From Micromonospora sp. WMMD1102 (GTDB lineage: Bacteria > Actinomycetota > Actinomycetes > Mycobacteriales > Micromonosporaceae): a DNA stretch of 64,000 bases. A model generated the notes under the pieces. The model had not been told where the DNA came from, made no database searches, and saw only the letters and a program-made list of their open reading frames with translations. Shown here in pieces: positions 43,509-54,000 of the stretch. Location: assembly GCF_029626265.1 (NCBI RefSeq), contig NZ_JARUBN010000001.1:3596001-3660000 (forward strand), read 5' to 3'. Positions within the stretch are counted from its first letter, which is position 1; every line of letters starts with the position of its first letter. Position numbers and translations under genes: made by a program.

Positions 43509-45301
43509 GCGAAGCCGCCGGAGCGGGTCGACCGGCCCGCAAGCTGCTGCCGGCGGCGACCGGGCGTCAGGTCCGGGTCACCCTGGCGGAGCTGCTGCGG
43601 CCACGCCGGTTCCTCGCCGTCCGCGCCCTCGGCCTGCTGGTCGGCTCCACCGCCGTCGGGCTGCTCACCGCGCCGCTGCTCGGGCACATCGTGGACCTGG
43701 TCGTCACCGGACGGCCGCCGGGCGCGATCACCACCCCGACGGTACTGCTCGGCCTGGTCGCGGTCGTCCAGGGAATCACGCTGGCGCTCGGGCTCTCCCA
43801 GGTCGCCCGGCTCGGCGAGGGGATGCTGGCGGACCTGCGGGAACGGTTCATCGACCGGGTCCTGGACCTGCCGCTGGACCAGGTCGAGCGGGCCGGCTCC
43901 GGCGACCTGACCGCCCGGGTGACCGGGGACGTGACAGTCATCGCCGAGGCGGTCCGGACCGCGCTGCCGCAGCTCGCCCGCTCCGGCCTGACCATCGGGC
44001 TGACCCTGGTCGGGCTGGCCGTACTCGACTGGCGGTTCCTGCTCGCCGCGCTGCTCGCGGTGCCGATCCAGTTGCACACCGCCCGCTGGTACGCCCGCCG
44101 GGCCCAGCCGCTCTACGCCAGCCAGCGGATCGCACACGGCGCGCAGCAGCAGCAGTTGCTGGACACCGTCGGCGGTGCCCGGACGGTACGCGCGTTCCGA
44201 CTCACCGAGCCGCACCTGGACCGGGTCTCCGGCAGCTCGACGGCGGCTGTCGAGCTGACGCTGCGCGGGATCCGGCTGATGACCGGGTTCTTCGGGCGGC
44301 TCAACCTGGCCGAGTTCGTCGGGCTGACCGCCGTGCTGCTGACCGGCTTCCTGCTGGTGCGCGCGGACGCGGTCACCGTCGGCACGGCCTCGGCCGCCGC
44401 CCTCTACTTCCACAACCTCTTCGGTCCGCTCAACGCCGCGCTGAGCCTGGTCGACGACGCGCAGTCGGCCGCCGCCAGTCTGGTCCGGCTGGTCGGCGTC
44501 ACCCGGTTGCCGGCGCCCCGGCAGCCGGAGCAGCGGCCGGTGCCGGTGGACGGTGGCGTCGAGGCGAAAGAGTTGCGGCACGCGTACCTGCCGGGGCACG
44601 ACGTACTGCACGACGTCACGTTCAGCGTGGCGCCGGAGGAGCGGGTCGCGCTGGTCGGGGCGAGTGGGGCCGGCAAGACCACGCTGGCGAAGTTGATCGC
44701 CGGGATCCACCGGCCGAGTGGCGGCAGCATCCGGCTCGGCGGCGTACCGATCTCCGACCTCGGCACCGCCGTCGCCGGCCGCACGGTCGCGCTGGTCAGC
44801 CAGGAGGTGCACGTCTTCGCCGGTCCGCTCGCCGAGGACCTGCGGCTGGCCGGGCCGGACGCCGGTGACGAGGAACTGCTCGCCGCGCTGGACCGGGTCG
44901 GCGCGCTGGGCTGGGTGCGCGCCCTACCGGACGGGCTGGCCACGGTCGTCGGCGACGGCGGGCACCGGCTGACGGCGGCACAGGCCCAGCAGCTCGCGCT
45001 GGCCCGGCTCGTGCTGGCCGCGCCGCCGGTGGCGATCCTGGACGAGGCGACCGCCGAGGCCGGCAGTGCCGGCGCCCGCCAGTTGGAGACGGCGGCGGCC
45101 CGGGCGCTGGACGGACGTACCGGACTGGTGGTGGCGCACCGGCTGACCCAGGCCGCCGCCGCGGACCGGATCATCCTGCTGGAGGCCGGCCGGGTGGCCG
45201 AGACCGGTACGCACGACCAACTGGTCGCCGCCGGCGGCCGGTACGCGGCGCTCTGGGCGGCCTGGACCGGCACCCGGCCGCCAGCGGACGCTGCGTCCTG
45301 A
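43505..45301 (+). CDS. ABC half-transporter, catalytically competent partner
   Basis: A 598-residue membrane-ATPase fusion. About 45-330 holds the six-helix exporter domain (DQVERAGSGDLTARVTGDVT is the typical coupling region). The ATPase has intact Walker A LVGASGAGKTTLAKLI, Q-loop LVSQEVHVFAG, Walker B VAILDEATAEAG with catalytic Glu, and switch VVAHRLTQ. Its signature is degenerate (LTAAQAQQLALARL instead of LSGGQ). With the previous protein it builds one complete and one dead ATP site. GGGAG precedes the ATG at 43505, inside the tiny upstream frame. Confidence 0.88.
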   Translation: MSEAAGAGRPARKLLPAATGRQVRVTLAELLRPRRFLAVRALGLLVGSTAVGLLTAPLLGHIVDLVVTGRPPGAITTPTVLLGLVAVVQGITLALGLSQVARLGEGMLADLRERFIDRVLDLPLDQVERAGSGDLTARVTGDVTVIAEAVRTALPQLARSGLTIGLTLVGLAVLDWRFLLAALLAVPIQLHTARWYARRAQPLYASQRIAHGAQQQQLLDTVGGARTVRAFRLTEPHLDRVSGSSTAAVELTLRGIRLMTGFFGRLNLAEFVGLTAVLLTGFLLVRADAVTVGTASAAALYFHNLFGPLNAALSLVDDAQSAAASLVRLVGVTRLPAPRQPEQRPVPVDGGVEAKELRHAYLPGHDVLHDVTFSVAPEERVALVGASGAGKTTLAKLIAGIHRPSGGSIRLGGVPISDLGTAVAGRTVALVSQEVHVFAGPLAEDLRLAGPDAGDEELLAALDRVGALGWVRALPDGLATVVGDGGHRLTAAQAQQLALARLVLAAPPVAILDEATAEAGSAGARQLETAAARALDGRTGLVVAHRLTQAAAADRIILLEAGRVAETGTHDQLVAAGGRYAALWAAWTGTRPPADAAS

Positions 45302-45366
45302 GCCGGTCGGACGGCCGTCGGACAGCGATTGACGGTGCGCAGGTCCAGCGGCCACAATCGGGCCAG

Positions 45367-45380
45367 TGTGATCGTTAACA
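45367..45380. promoter_or_regulatory. LacI-type operator of the GH51 gene
   Basis: TGTGATCGTTAACA fits the LacI operator pattern TGTnAnCGnTnACA exactly, 32-45 bases upstream of the GTG start of the arabinofuranosidase gene. Confidence 0.65.
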
Positions 45381-45411
45381 TGCACCCGCTCCGAAGGTTG
45401 TTGGAGGTTTC

Positions 45412-46920
45412 GTGCACCAGGCCGCGTTGACCATCGATCCCGCGTTCCGGATCGGCGAGGTGGATCCGAGGCTCTACGGCTCGTTCGTCGAGCACCTCGG
45501 GCGCTGCGTCTACACCGGGATCTACCAGCCGGGCCATCCGACCGCCGACGAGCACGGGTTCCGCCGGGACGTCGCGGAGCTGGTCCGGCAGCTCGGGGTA
45601 CCGGTGCTGCGCTATCCGGGCGGCAACTTCGTCTCCGGTTACAACTGGGAGGACGGGATCGGGCCGCGCGAGTCCCGACCCCGCCGGCTGGACCTGGCCT
45701 GGCGCTCGATCGAGACCAACGAGATCGGCGTCGACGAGTTCGTCGGCTGGACCCGCCGGGTCGGCAGCGAGCCGATGATGGCGGTAAATCTCGGCACCCG
45801 AGGAGTGGACGCCGCCCGCACCCTGCTGGAATACACCAACCACCCGTCCGGGACGTACTGGTCGGACCTGCGACGCAAGCACGGCAACCCGGACCCCTAC
45901 GACATCAAGCTCTGGTGCCTCGGCAACGAGATGGACGGCCCGTGGCAGACCGGGTTCACCACCGCCCGGGAGTACGGCCGGCTGGCCGCGCAGACCGCCC
46001 AGGCGATGCGCCAGGTCGACCCCTCGATCGAACTCGTCGCCTGCGGCAGCTCCGGCAGTGGGATGCCCACCTTCGGCAGCTGGGAGGCGACCGTCCTGGA
46101 GGAGGCGTACGACCTGGTCGACTACGTCTCGGTGCACAGCTACTACCAGGAGCACGACGGCGACCGGGACAGCTTCCTGGCCAGCGCCGTCGACCTGGAC
46201 CAGTTCGTGGAGTCGGTGGTCGCCACCTGCGACCACGTACGCGCGGTCGGCAAGCACCGCAAGCGGATCAACCTATCGGTCGACGAGTGGAACGTCTGGT
46301 ACCAGAGTCGGTTCGTCGGCCAGGAGAAACTCGACTGGGCGGAGGCGCCCCGGCTGATCGAGGACACCTACTCGGTGGTGGACGCGGTGGTCGTCGGCGA
46401 CCTGCTGATCTCGCTGCTCCGGCACGCCGACCGGGTCAAGATCGCCTGCCTGGCCCAGCTCGTCAACGTGATCGCGCCGATCCGCAGCGAGCCGGGCGGG
46501 GCGGCCTGGGTGCAGCCGACGTACCACCCGTTCGCGCTGACCTCCCGGCACGGGCGCGGCACGGTGCTCCGGGTCGAGCCGACCGGGCCGCGGCACGACA
46601 CCAGCCGGCACGGCGAGGTGTCGACGGTCACCGCCACCGCAGTCCGGGACGAGGAGTCCGGGGCGGTCACGCTGTTCGCGGTCAACCGGGACCAGCGCGA
46701 ACCGCTCGCCCTCGACGTTGACCTGCGGGCCTGCGGCGAACTGGTCGGCGGCGAGCACGTCGTGCTCACCGACCCGGACCCGGAGGCGACGAACAGCGCG
46801 GACGCGCCGGAGCGGGTCACCCCGAGCCGGCTGGCCGACCCGAAGGTCGAGGGCGGCCGGGTGAGCGTCGTGCTGCCCGCGCTCTCCTGGAACATGATCC
46901 GGCTGACCCGGGCCGGATGA
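45412..46920 (+). CDS. GH51 alpha-L-arabinofuranosidase
   Basis: A 502-residue cytosolic enzyme without signal that removes arabinose from imported arabinoxylan or arabinan oligosaccharides. Family marks are GRCVYTGIYQPGHPTADEHG, RYPGGNFVSGYNWEDGIGPR, the acid/base glutamate in WCLGNEMDGPWQ and the nucleophile glutamate in LSVDEWNVWY; a C-terminal beta-sandwich follows from about residue 380. TTGGAGG precedes the GTG at 45412. It has its own LacI-type operator, so it is not part of the iron-regulated ABC operon although it lies inside the siderophore locus. Confidence 0.92.
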   Translation: MHQAALTIDPAFRIGEVDPRLYGSFVEHLGRCVYTGIYQPGHPTADEHGFRRDVAELVRQLGVPVLRYPGGNFVSGYNWEDGIGPRESRPRRLDLAWRSIETNEIGVDEFVGWTRRVGSEPMMAVNLGTRGVDAARTLLEYTNHPSGTYWSDLRRKHGNPDPYDIKLWCLGNEMDGPWQTGFTTAREYGRLAAQTAQAMRQVDPSIELVACGSSGSGMPTFGSWEATVLEEAYDLVDYVSVHSYYQEHDGDRDSFLASAVDLDQFVESVVATCDHVRAVGKHRKRINLSVDEWNVWYQSRFVGQEKLDWAEAPRLIEDTYSVVDAVVVGDLLISLLRHADRVKIACLAQLVNVIAPIRSEPGGAAWVQPTYHPFALTSRHGRGTVLRVEPTGPRHDTSRHGEVSTVTATAVRDEESGAVTLFAVNRDQREPLALDVDLRACGELVGGEHVVLTDPDPEATNSADAPERVTPSRLADPKVEGGRVSVVLPALSWNMIRLTRAG

Positions 46921-47037
46921 ACTCCGCGGCGTCACCCTCAGTAATGCTCCTCCCTGGTCGAGAACAGCCCGATGACCACGACGTCGGCGCCGTCGAGCGG
47001 ATCGTCGACGTTCCGGTACCGCTTTAGGATCGCCGGC

Positions 47038-47787
47038 ATGCCGCTGCGACCTGTCCAGGTGAACATCAAGGCTCTCGACCCCCCGGCGGTCGGCCGGTTC
47101 TGGGCCGAGGCGCTCGGCTGGACCGCCTATTCCGGCGAGACGACCTACGTCGGTCCGGGCGGCGGGCTCGTCTGGCCGGACCCGGTCGCCGTCGGTGTCA
47201 ACGTCGTTCCCGTTCCCGACCCGAGGACGACGACCAAGAACCGGGTACACATCGATCTTGCCACCAGCTCTGCGTCGCACCAGGCGGACGTGATCGCACG
47301 TCTCCAGGCGCTCGGTGCGACGCCCGTCGACGTGGGCCAGGAGAACGTGCCGTGGACGGTCCTCGCCGACCCGGAGGGCAACGAGTTCTGCGTACTGGAG
47401 CCTCGGGAGGTCTACCGGGACACCGGGCCAATCGCCGCGGTGGTGGTCGACTGCACGGACCCCCGGGCGATGGCCCGGTTCTGGGACGAGGCGCTGGACT
47501 GGACTCTGCACGAAGCGGCCGACGATTATGCGGCGCTGCGCTCCGCCAGCGGTGTCGGGCCGTACCTCGAGTTCCTTCGGAGGCCCGGCGGGAAGACCGT
47601 GCCGGACCGGGTCCACCTCGACCTGCTGCCCTCCTCCGGGGACGGCACGGCGGCGGAGGTGGCCCGGCTGCGGGCCCTCGGCGCCACCGACCTCGACGTG
47701 GGCCAGGGCGACGTCCCCTGGACCTGCCTGGCCGACCCGGACGGCCACGAGTTCTGTGTCCTCGCCGCTGCCGAAGCGCAAAGCTGA
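47038..47787 (+). CDS. Two-domain VOC/glyoxalase-like protein
   Basis: A 249-residue protein built of two tandem glyoxalase-6-like (VOC superfamily) domains: residues about 5-120 (VNIKALDPPAVGRFWAEALG, NRVHIDLATS, VLADPEGNEFCVLEP) and about 130-245 (AVVVDCTDPRAMARFWDEAL, DRVHLDLLPS, CLADPDGHEFCVLAA). Each half keeps the HxD strand and the terminal ExCVL glutamate that bind metal in relatives. It may be a dioxygenase-like enzyme or a drug-binding protein; no substrate is assigned. AGGAT precedes the ATG at 47038. It is convergent with the MbtH-like gene. Confidence 0.8.
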   Translation: MPLRPVQVNIKALDPPAVGRFWAEALGWTAYSGETTYVGPGGGLVWPDPVAVGVNVVPVPDPRTTTKNRVHIDLATSSASHQADVIARLQALGATPVDVGQENVPWTVLADPEGNEFCVLEPREVYRDTGPIAAVVVDCTDPRAMARFWDEALDWTLHEAADDYAALRSASGVGPYLEFLRRPGGKTVPDRVHLDLLPSSGDGTAAEVARLRALGATDLDVGQGDVPWTCLADPDGHEFCVLAAAEAQS

Positions 47788-47839
47788 GCGGCACTGTCCG
47801 GGCTGGCGGACCGACGCCGTCCCTGGCATACCCGACCGG

Positions 47840-48082
47840 TCAACGCCCCGGCTCGGCGGTGCTGGACGCCATCCGCTCCCGGAGGCTGCGGGGTCGCAGG
47901 TCGGTCCAGTTCTCCTCCACGTACGCCAGGCAGGCGTCCCGGGACTGCGGTCCGTCCGCGCCGAACGCCACCGTCCAGCCGGCCGGCACGTCCACGAAGG
48001 ACGGCCAGAGCGAGTGCTGCCCCTCGTCGTTGACGAGCACGAGGTACAGGCCGTCCGGGTCCTCGAACGGGTTGGTGGTCAT
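47840..48082 (-). CDS. MbtH-like NRPS chaperone
   Basis: An 80-residue MbtH-family protein that binds and activates adenylation domains. The family motifs are complete: [32 protein letters not shown] and [17 protein letters not shown]. Its ATG at 48082 overlaps the NRPS stop by four bases, so it is made together with the synthetase and almost certainly serves it. Confidence 0.95.
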   Translation of the reverse strand: MTTNPFEDPDGLYLVLVNDEGQHSLWPSFVDVPAGWTVAFGADGPQSRDACLAYVEENWTDLRPRSLRERMASSTAEPGR

Positions 48083-51000
48083 TTCTCGATCCTTTCAGGA
48101 CGGTCGACGGCAGTAGCGCCGCCGGGTTTGGTGGGCGACAGAGAAGCCTGGTCGGCGGTGTCCGGTCCGAGTGCCGAGAGGCGCAGGTCGGGCCGGGCTA
48201 CCGCCGAGGCGAGCAGTCCGAGCAGGTCGTCGGTGAGCCGGCGCGCGGTTGCCGGGTCGAAGAGTTCGACCGCGTACTCCAGTTCGCCGTGCACCGGGCC
48301 GTCGCCGAGCGGCTCGTAGAAGCTGACGGTCAGCTCCGCCCGGGTCGTCCCGGTCGGCACCGGCGCGAACCGCAGCACCGCCGCGCCGTCCGGGCCCGCC
48401 GCGCCGTCGCCGTCCAGCCCGGCCTCCTCGTGGTGCACCAGCATCACCTGCGGCAGCGTCCAGCCGGCCGGCAGGAGGCGGCGCACCTCGTCGAACGGGA
48501 CGTCCTGGCGGTCGAAGGCGGACAGGTCCGCCTCCCGGACCCGGCCGAGCAGCTCGGCGAAGGTCGGGTCCCCGGCGGTGTCGGTACGCAGCACCAGCGG
48601 GTTGACGAAACAGCCGACCAGGTCGCCGAGGGCCGCCTCGGTCCGGCCCGCCACCAGGGTGCCGATCGGCAGGTCCGGTCCGGCCCCGATCCGGTGCAGC
48701 AGCGCCGCGAGGGCGGCCTGGAACACCATGAACATGCTGGTACCGGTCTGCCGGGCCAACTCGTCGACGGCCCGGTGCGCCGCCTCGTCGAGCACGAACT
48801 CGACCCGGCCACCGCGCCCGGACAGCACCGCCGGTCCCGGCCGGTCCGCCGGCAGCGCCAGCCGATCGGGTACGCCGGCCAGCGCCTCCCGCCACCAGTC
48901 CAACTGCCGGGCGTGCCGGCTGCCGGGGTCGGCCGGATCGCCGAGCAGGGTGCCCGCCCAGCGGGCGTAGTCCGGATAACCGACCGGCAGCGGCGTCCAC
49001 TGTGGTGTCCGACCGGCGACCCGGGCCGCGTACGCGATGCCGAGATCCCGGGCCAACGGCACCACCGACCACTCGTCCACGCCGAGATAGTGCATCGTCA
49101 GCAGCAGCACCCGATCGCTGTCCGGACCGGTCAGCAGCCGGGCCCGCAGCGGCGGCTCCCGGGTCGGGTCCACACCGCTGCCGACCAGCTCGGCGACGAG
49201 GTCCTCCAGCGGCACCCGGCTCGCCGGCAGCACCTCCAGCAGGGTGCGCTCGGCGACCGGCACCGGTACCGGCTCGCCGTCGACATTGCCGGCCAGCGCG
49301 GTACGCAGCGGCTCGTGCCGCCGCACCAGGTCGGCCAGTGCCGCCGCCAGGGCCGGTACGTCCAGTTCCGGCGTTCCGGCCGGCCCACCGTCCATCCGGT
49401 CAACCGGGCCACCGTCTGTCTGCGCAACCCTTCCCCGGTCCGTCCGGTCGGCCGGGCCGGTGTCCGGGCGGATTACGAGCGCGAGGTCCCAGCCGGTCCG
49501 GTTGGCGGCGTTCCGCCCGGCGGCGGCCCGGTGCAGGTCCCACCAGATCCGCTGGACCGGGGCCGCGACCGGCGCGACGGTGTCCTCCGCCGGGCGCAGC
49601 GGCGGGCGCTCCGCCACCGCCCCGGCGAGCCGGTCGGCCAGCCCGGCCACCGTCGGCGCCTCGAAGATGTCCCGGACCGCCAGGTCGACTCCGAGGGTCG
49701 CCCGGACCCGGCCGAGCAGCCGCATCGCCGCCATCGAGTGCCCGCCGAGGGCGAAGAAGTCGTCCGAGATCCCGACCCTCGGCAGCCGGAGCACCCCGGC
49801 GACCAGGTCGGCGAGCACCTGCTGTGCCGCCGTCACCGGCGCGTCGTCGCCGGTCAGCGCCGCCCAGTCCGGCGCCGGCAGGGCACGCCGGTCCAGTTTG
49901 CCGTTAGGGGTCAGCGGCAGCGGCCCGTCCAGTACCAGGATGGCGCTCGGCACCATGTAGTCGGGGAGCAGTCCGGCGGCGTGTGCGCGTACCTCCGCGG
50001 GGTCGAGCGGGCCGGCGAGCGGGTCGGCGGCCGGCACGACGTACCCGGCCAGTCGGGTCAGGTCGGCGGTGCGGTGCACGACCACGGCAGCCTGGCGTAC
50101 CCCCGGATGCCGGGCCAGCACCGCCTCCACCTCGCCCAGCTCGATCCGGAAGCCCCGGATCTTCACCTGGTCGTCGACCCGGCCGAGGAAGTCCAGGATG
50201 CCGTCCGACCGCCAACGTGCCCGGTCGCCGGTACGGTACATCCGTGCCCCGGGCGGGCCGAACGGGTCGGCGACGAAGCGCCCGGCGGTCAGCCCCGGAC
50301 GGCCCAGGTAGCCACGGGCCAGGCCACGCCCGCCCACGTACAGCTCGCCGGCCACCCCGGGCGGGACCGGGCGGAGTCGCTCGTCCAGCACGTACGCCCG
50401 GGTGTTCGGGTCGGGCACCCCGATCGGCACCGGCCCGGACCAGTCCGGCTCGGCCCGCCATAGCGTCGAGTTGACCGTCGCCTCGGTCAGCCCGTACGCG
50501 GCGTGCAGCCGCAACCGCCGCGCCCACCGTCCGATCACGTCCGGCGGTACCGTCTCGGTGCCGACCAGCACGACCAGCCCGGCCGGCAGTTGGCAGTCCG
50601 GCGGCAACGCGGACACCAGTGACGGTGGCAGGATCGCGTGGCTCACCCGCTCCCGCTCCAGCAACTCCACCAGCGGCCGGCCGGGTGCCCGGGTCTCGTC
50701 CGGGGCCACCACCAGCCGGCCACCCGCGCAGAGTGCCATCGACAGCTCGAAGGCGAAGACGTCGAAGCCGGTCGAGGCGAACTGGAGTACCCGGGCGTCG
50801 ACGTCCACCCCCATCCGGTCCACGGCGGTCGCCACCAGGCTGCCGATACCCTCGTGCGACACCACGACCCCCTTGGGCCGGCCGGTGCTGCCGGAGGTGT
50901 AGATGACGTACGCCGCATGGTCGAGCCCGGCCGGCACCGCAGACCGGGGACCGACAGCGGGCCCGCCCGGTTCGGTCGGCCCGCCCGGTTCGGTCGGCCC

Positions 51001-54000
51001 GGTCGGTGCGGTCGGCCCGGTCGGTGCGGTCGGCCCGGTCGGTGGTGACTCCGGCCGGATCGGCTCGACCAGCAGCCGGGTCACCCCGGGCAGCTCCGGC
51101 AGCCGCTCGGCGGCCTCCGGCGTCGTCACCACCGTCCCGGCTCCGGAGTCTTGCACCATGTACGCCAACCGGTCGCCCGGATGGCTCAGCTCCAGTGGCA
51201 GGAAGGCGGCACCGAGCCGCAGTACCCCGAGGACCACCGCCACGGTCTCCAGCGAGCGCGGCACCGCCACCCCGACCACGCTCTCCGGCCCGACGCCGTG
51301 CCCGGCGAGCAGTTCCGCGATCCGGGCCGCCTCGACGTCGAGCCGGGCGTACGACACGACGCGCTCCCGGTCGACGACGGCGACCGCCTCCGGCGTCTCC
51401 GCCACCCGGCGGGCGAACATCGCCGGCAGGGTCTCCTCCGGCACCGCCCGCCCGGTGGCGTTGAAGTCGTGCAGCACCCGGTCCCGCTCGTCGCCGACGA
51501 AGACGTCGAGCTGACCGAGCGGTGCCCCGGGGTCGGCGACCACCGCCCCGGCCAGCCGGAGCAGCCGCTCCCCCAGCAGCACCACGGTCTCGGAGTCGAA
51601 CAGGTCGGTCCGGTACTTCAGCAGGCAGCTCAACTCGTCGCCACCGGATCCGGCCCCGCCGGATGCACCGGCTGCACCGGCTGTGGCATTCGGCTCGTCA
51701 GCCTCGGCGAAGTCGAAGACCAGGTCGAACTTGGCGGCCGGGGTGTCGACCGGTTCGTCGGTGACGGTCAGCCCGGCCAGCCCGCTCCAGCCGGCGGTCC
51801 GGTTCCGGTGCACCACCATCACCTGGAACAGCGGGTTCCGGGAGACCGATCGGGCCGGGTTGACCGCCTCGACCACCGCCTCGAACGGCACCTCCTGGTT
51901 GGAGAAGGCGTGCAGGTCGGTCTCCCGGACCCGGGCGAGCAGCTCGGTGAAGGTCGGGTCGCCGGCCAGGTCGGTGCGGAGTACCAGGGTGTTGACGAAG
52001 AACCCGACCAGGTCGTCGAGGGCCTCGTCGCCCCGCCCGGCGATCGGGGCGCCGAGCGGGATGTCGGTGCCGGCGCCGAGCCGGTGCAGCAGCGCCGCGA
52101 CGAGCGCGTGCACCACCATGAAGAGACTGGTACCGGTGGCCGAGGCGAGCCGGCGCAGCCCCGCGCCCAGCTCGGCGGGAAGCACGACCGACAGTTCCGC
52201 CCCGGCCGGGTCCGGCCGCCCCGAACGGGACCGGTCGGTCGGCAACAGCAGTTCCTCGGGCGCCCCGCCCAGCGCGGTACGCCAGTAGTCGAGCTGCCGC
52301 GCCGCCAGGCTGCCCGGGTCGGCCGGGTCGCCGAGCAGCCGGCGCTGCCATAGCGTGTAGTCGGCGTACTGCACCGGCAGGGGTGCCCAGTCCGGTGCCC
52401 GTCCCGCCCGCCGGGCCGCGTACGCCGTGCCGAGGTCGCGCAGGAACGGCCGGTCCGACCACTCGTCGGTGGCGATGTGGTGCAGTACCAGCACCAGGAC
52501 GTGCTCCTCGGTGTGCCCCGCGTCCGGGCCGACGGCGACGAGAGTGGCCCGCAGCGGTGCTTCGGCGGTCAGGTCGAACGGCCTGCGCACCGCGTCCCGG
52601 ACGATTCCGGCCACCTCGTCCGGAGCGGCGGTGACGGTCTCCAGCCCCGGTCTGGCCCCGTCCACCGGCAGCACCCGCTGGTACGGCCGGCCGTCCCGCG
52701 CCCCGATCACGGTCCGCAGCGTCTCGTGCCGCCCGGCCAGATCGGCGAGTGCGGTACGCAGCGCCGACACGTCCAGCCTCCCGCGCAGCCGTACGGCGAT
52801 CGGGAAGTTGTACGCCGCCGACTCCGGTGCGAGCTGCTGGATCATCCAGAGCCGCTGCTGGGCGAAGGAGAGCGGCAGCTCGGCCGGACGCTCGACCCGG
52901 ACCAGCTCGGCCCGACCGGTGCCGCCGGACGCACCGTCGGTCCCGCCGGCACCGGACCGGGCGGTCGCATCGAGGCGCCCGGCGGCGTCCAACCGGCCCG
53001 TGGTGCTGGAAGAACCGGCGGCGCCGAGAGAACCGGCGACGCTGGCGGGGCTGGCGGCGTCGAGGGAACCGGTGGCGTCGAGGCGGGCGGCCAGCTCGGC
53101 GACGGTCGGCGCCTCGAACAGGTCGCGGATCGCCAGCTCGGCACCGAGTACCACCCTGGCCCGGCTGACCAGGCGGATCGCCAGCAGGGAGTGCCCGCCG
53201 AGGTCGAAGAAGTTGTCCTCCACGCCGATCTCCGGCACAGCGAGCAGGTCGGCGAAGAGGGTGCGCAGCGCCTCCTCGACGGGGGTGGCCGGCGGGCGGG
53301 AGGCGGCCGCGCCGGACCGGACGGTCGGAGCCGGCAACGCCGCCACGTCGAGCTTGCCGTTCACGGTCAGCGGCAGCCGGTCCAGCGGCACCAGCACGGC
53401 CGGCACCATGTAGTCGGGCAGCCGCCGCTTCAGGTCGGCCCGGATCCCGGCGAGCACGGCGTCGTCGTCCGGCACCCCGGCACCGCCGTCCGACACCGTC
53501 CACTGTGCTGACCGGACGACGTAGCCGGCGAGTCGGCGTACCGTCGGGTCGGTCGAGGAGTCGACGACCACGGCGGCGTGCGCCACCATCGGGTGCTCGG
53601 CGAGTGCGCTCTCCACCTCGCCCAGCTCGATCCGGTACCCCCGGATCTTCACCTGGTCGTCGGTGCGGCCGAGGAAGTCCAGGTTGCCGTCCGGCCGGCG
53701 CCGGACCAGGTCACCGGTGCGGTACATCCGCTCCCCCGGCGCACCGAACGGGTCGGCGACGAAACGCTCGGCGGTCAGCCCGAGCCGCCGGTGGTAGCCC
53801 CGGGCCAGCCCGATCCCACCGATGTACAGCTCACCGGGGGCACCGGGCGGCACCAGCCGCAGGTACGCGTCGAGCACGTACGCCCGGGTGTTCCAGATCG
53901 CCCGTCCCACGGTCGGGGTGGCACTGTCCAGTGTGCCCCCGCCGAGGGTGTTGATCGTGTACTCGGTCGGCCCGTAGAGGTTGTAACCGATCGTCCCCTC

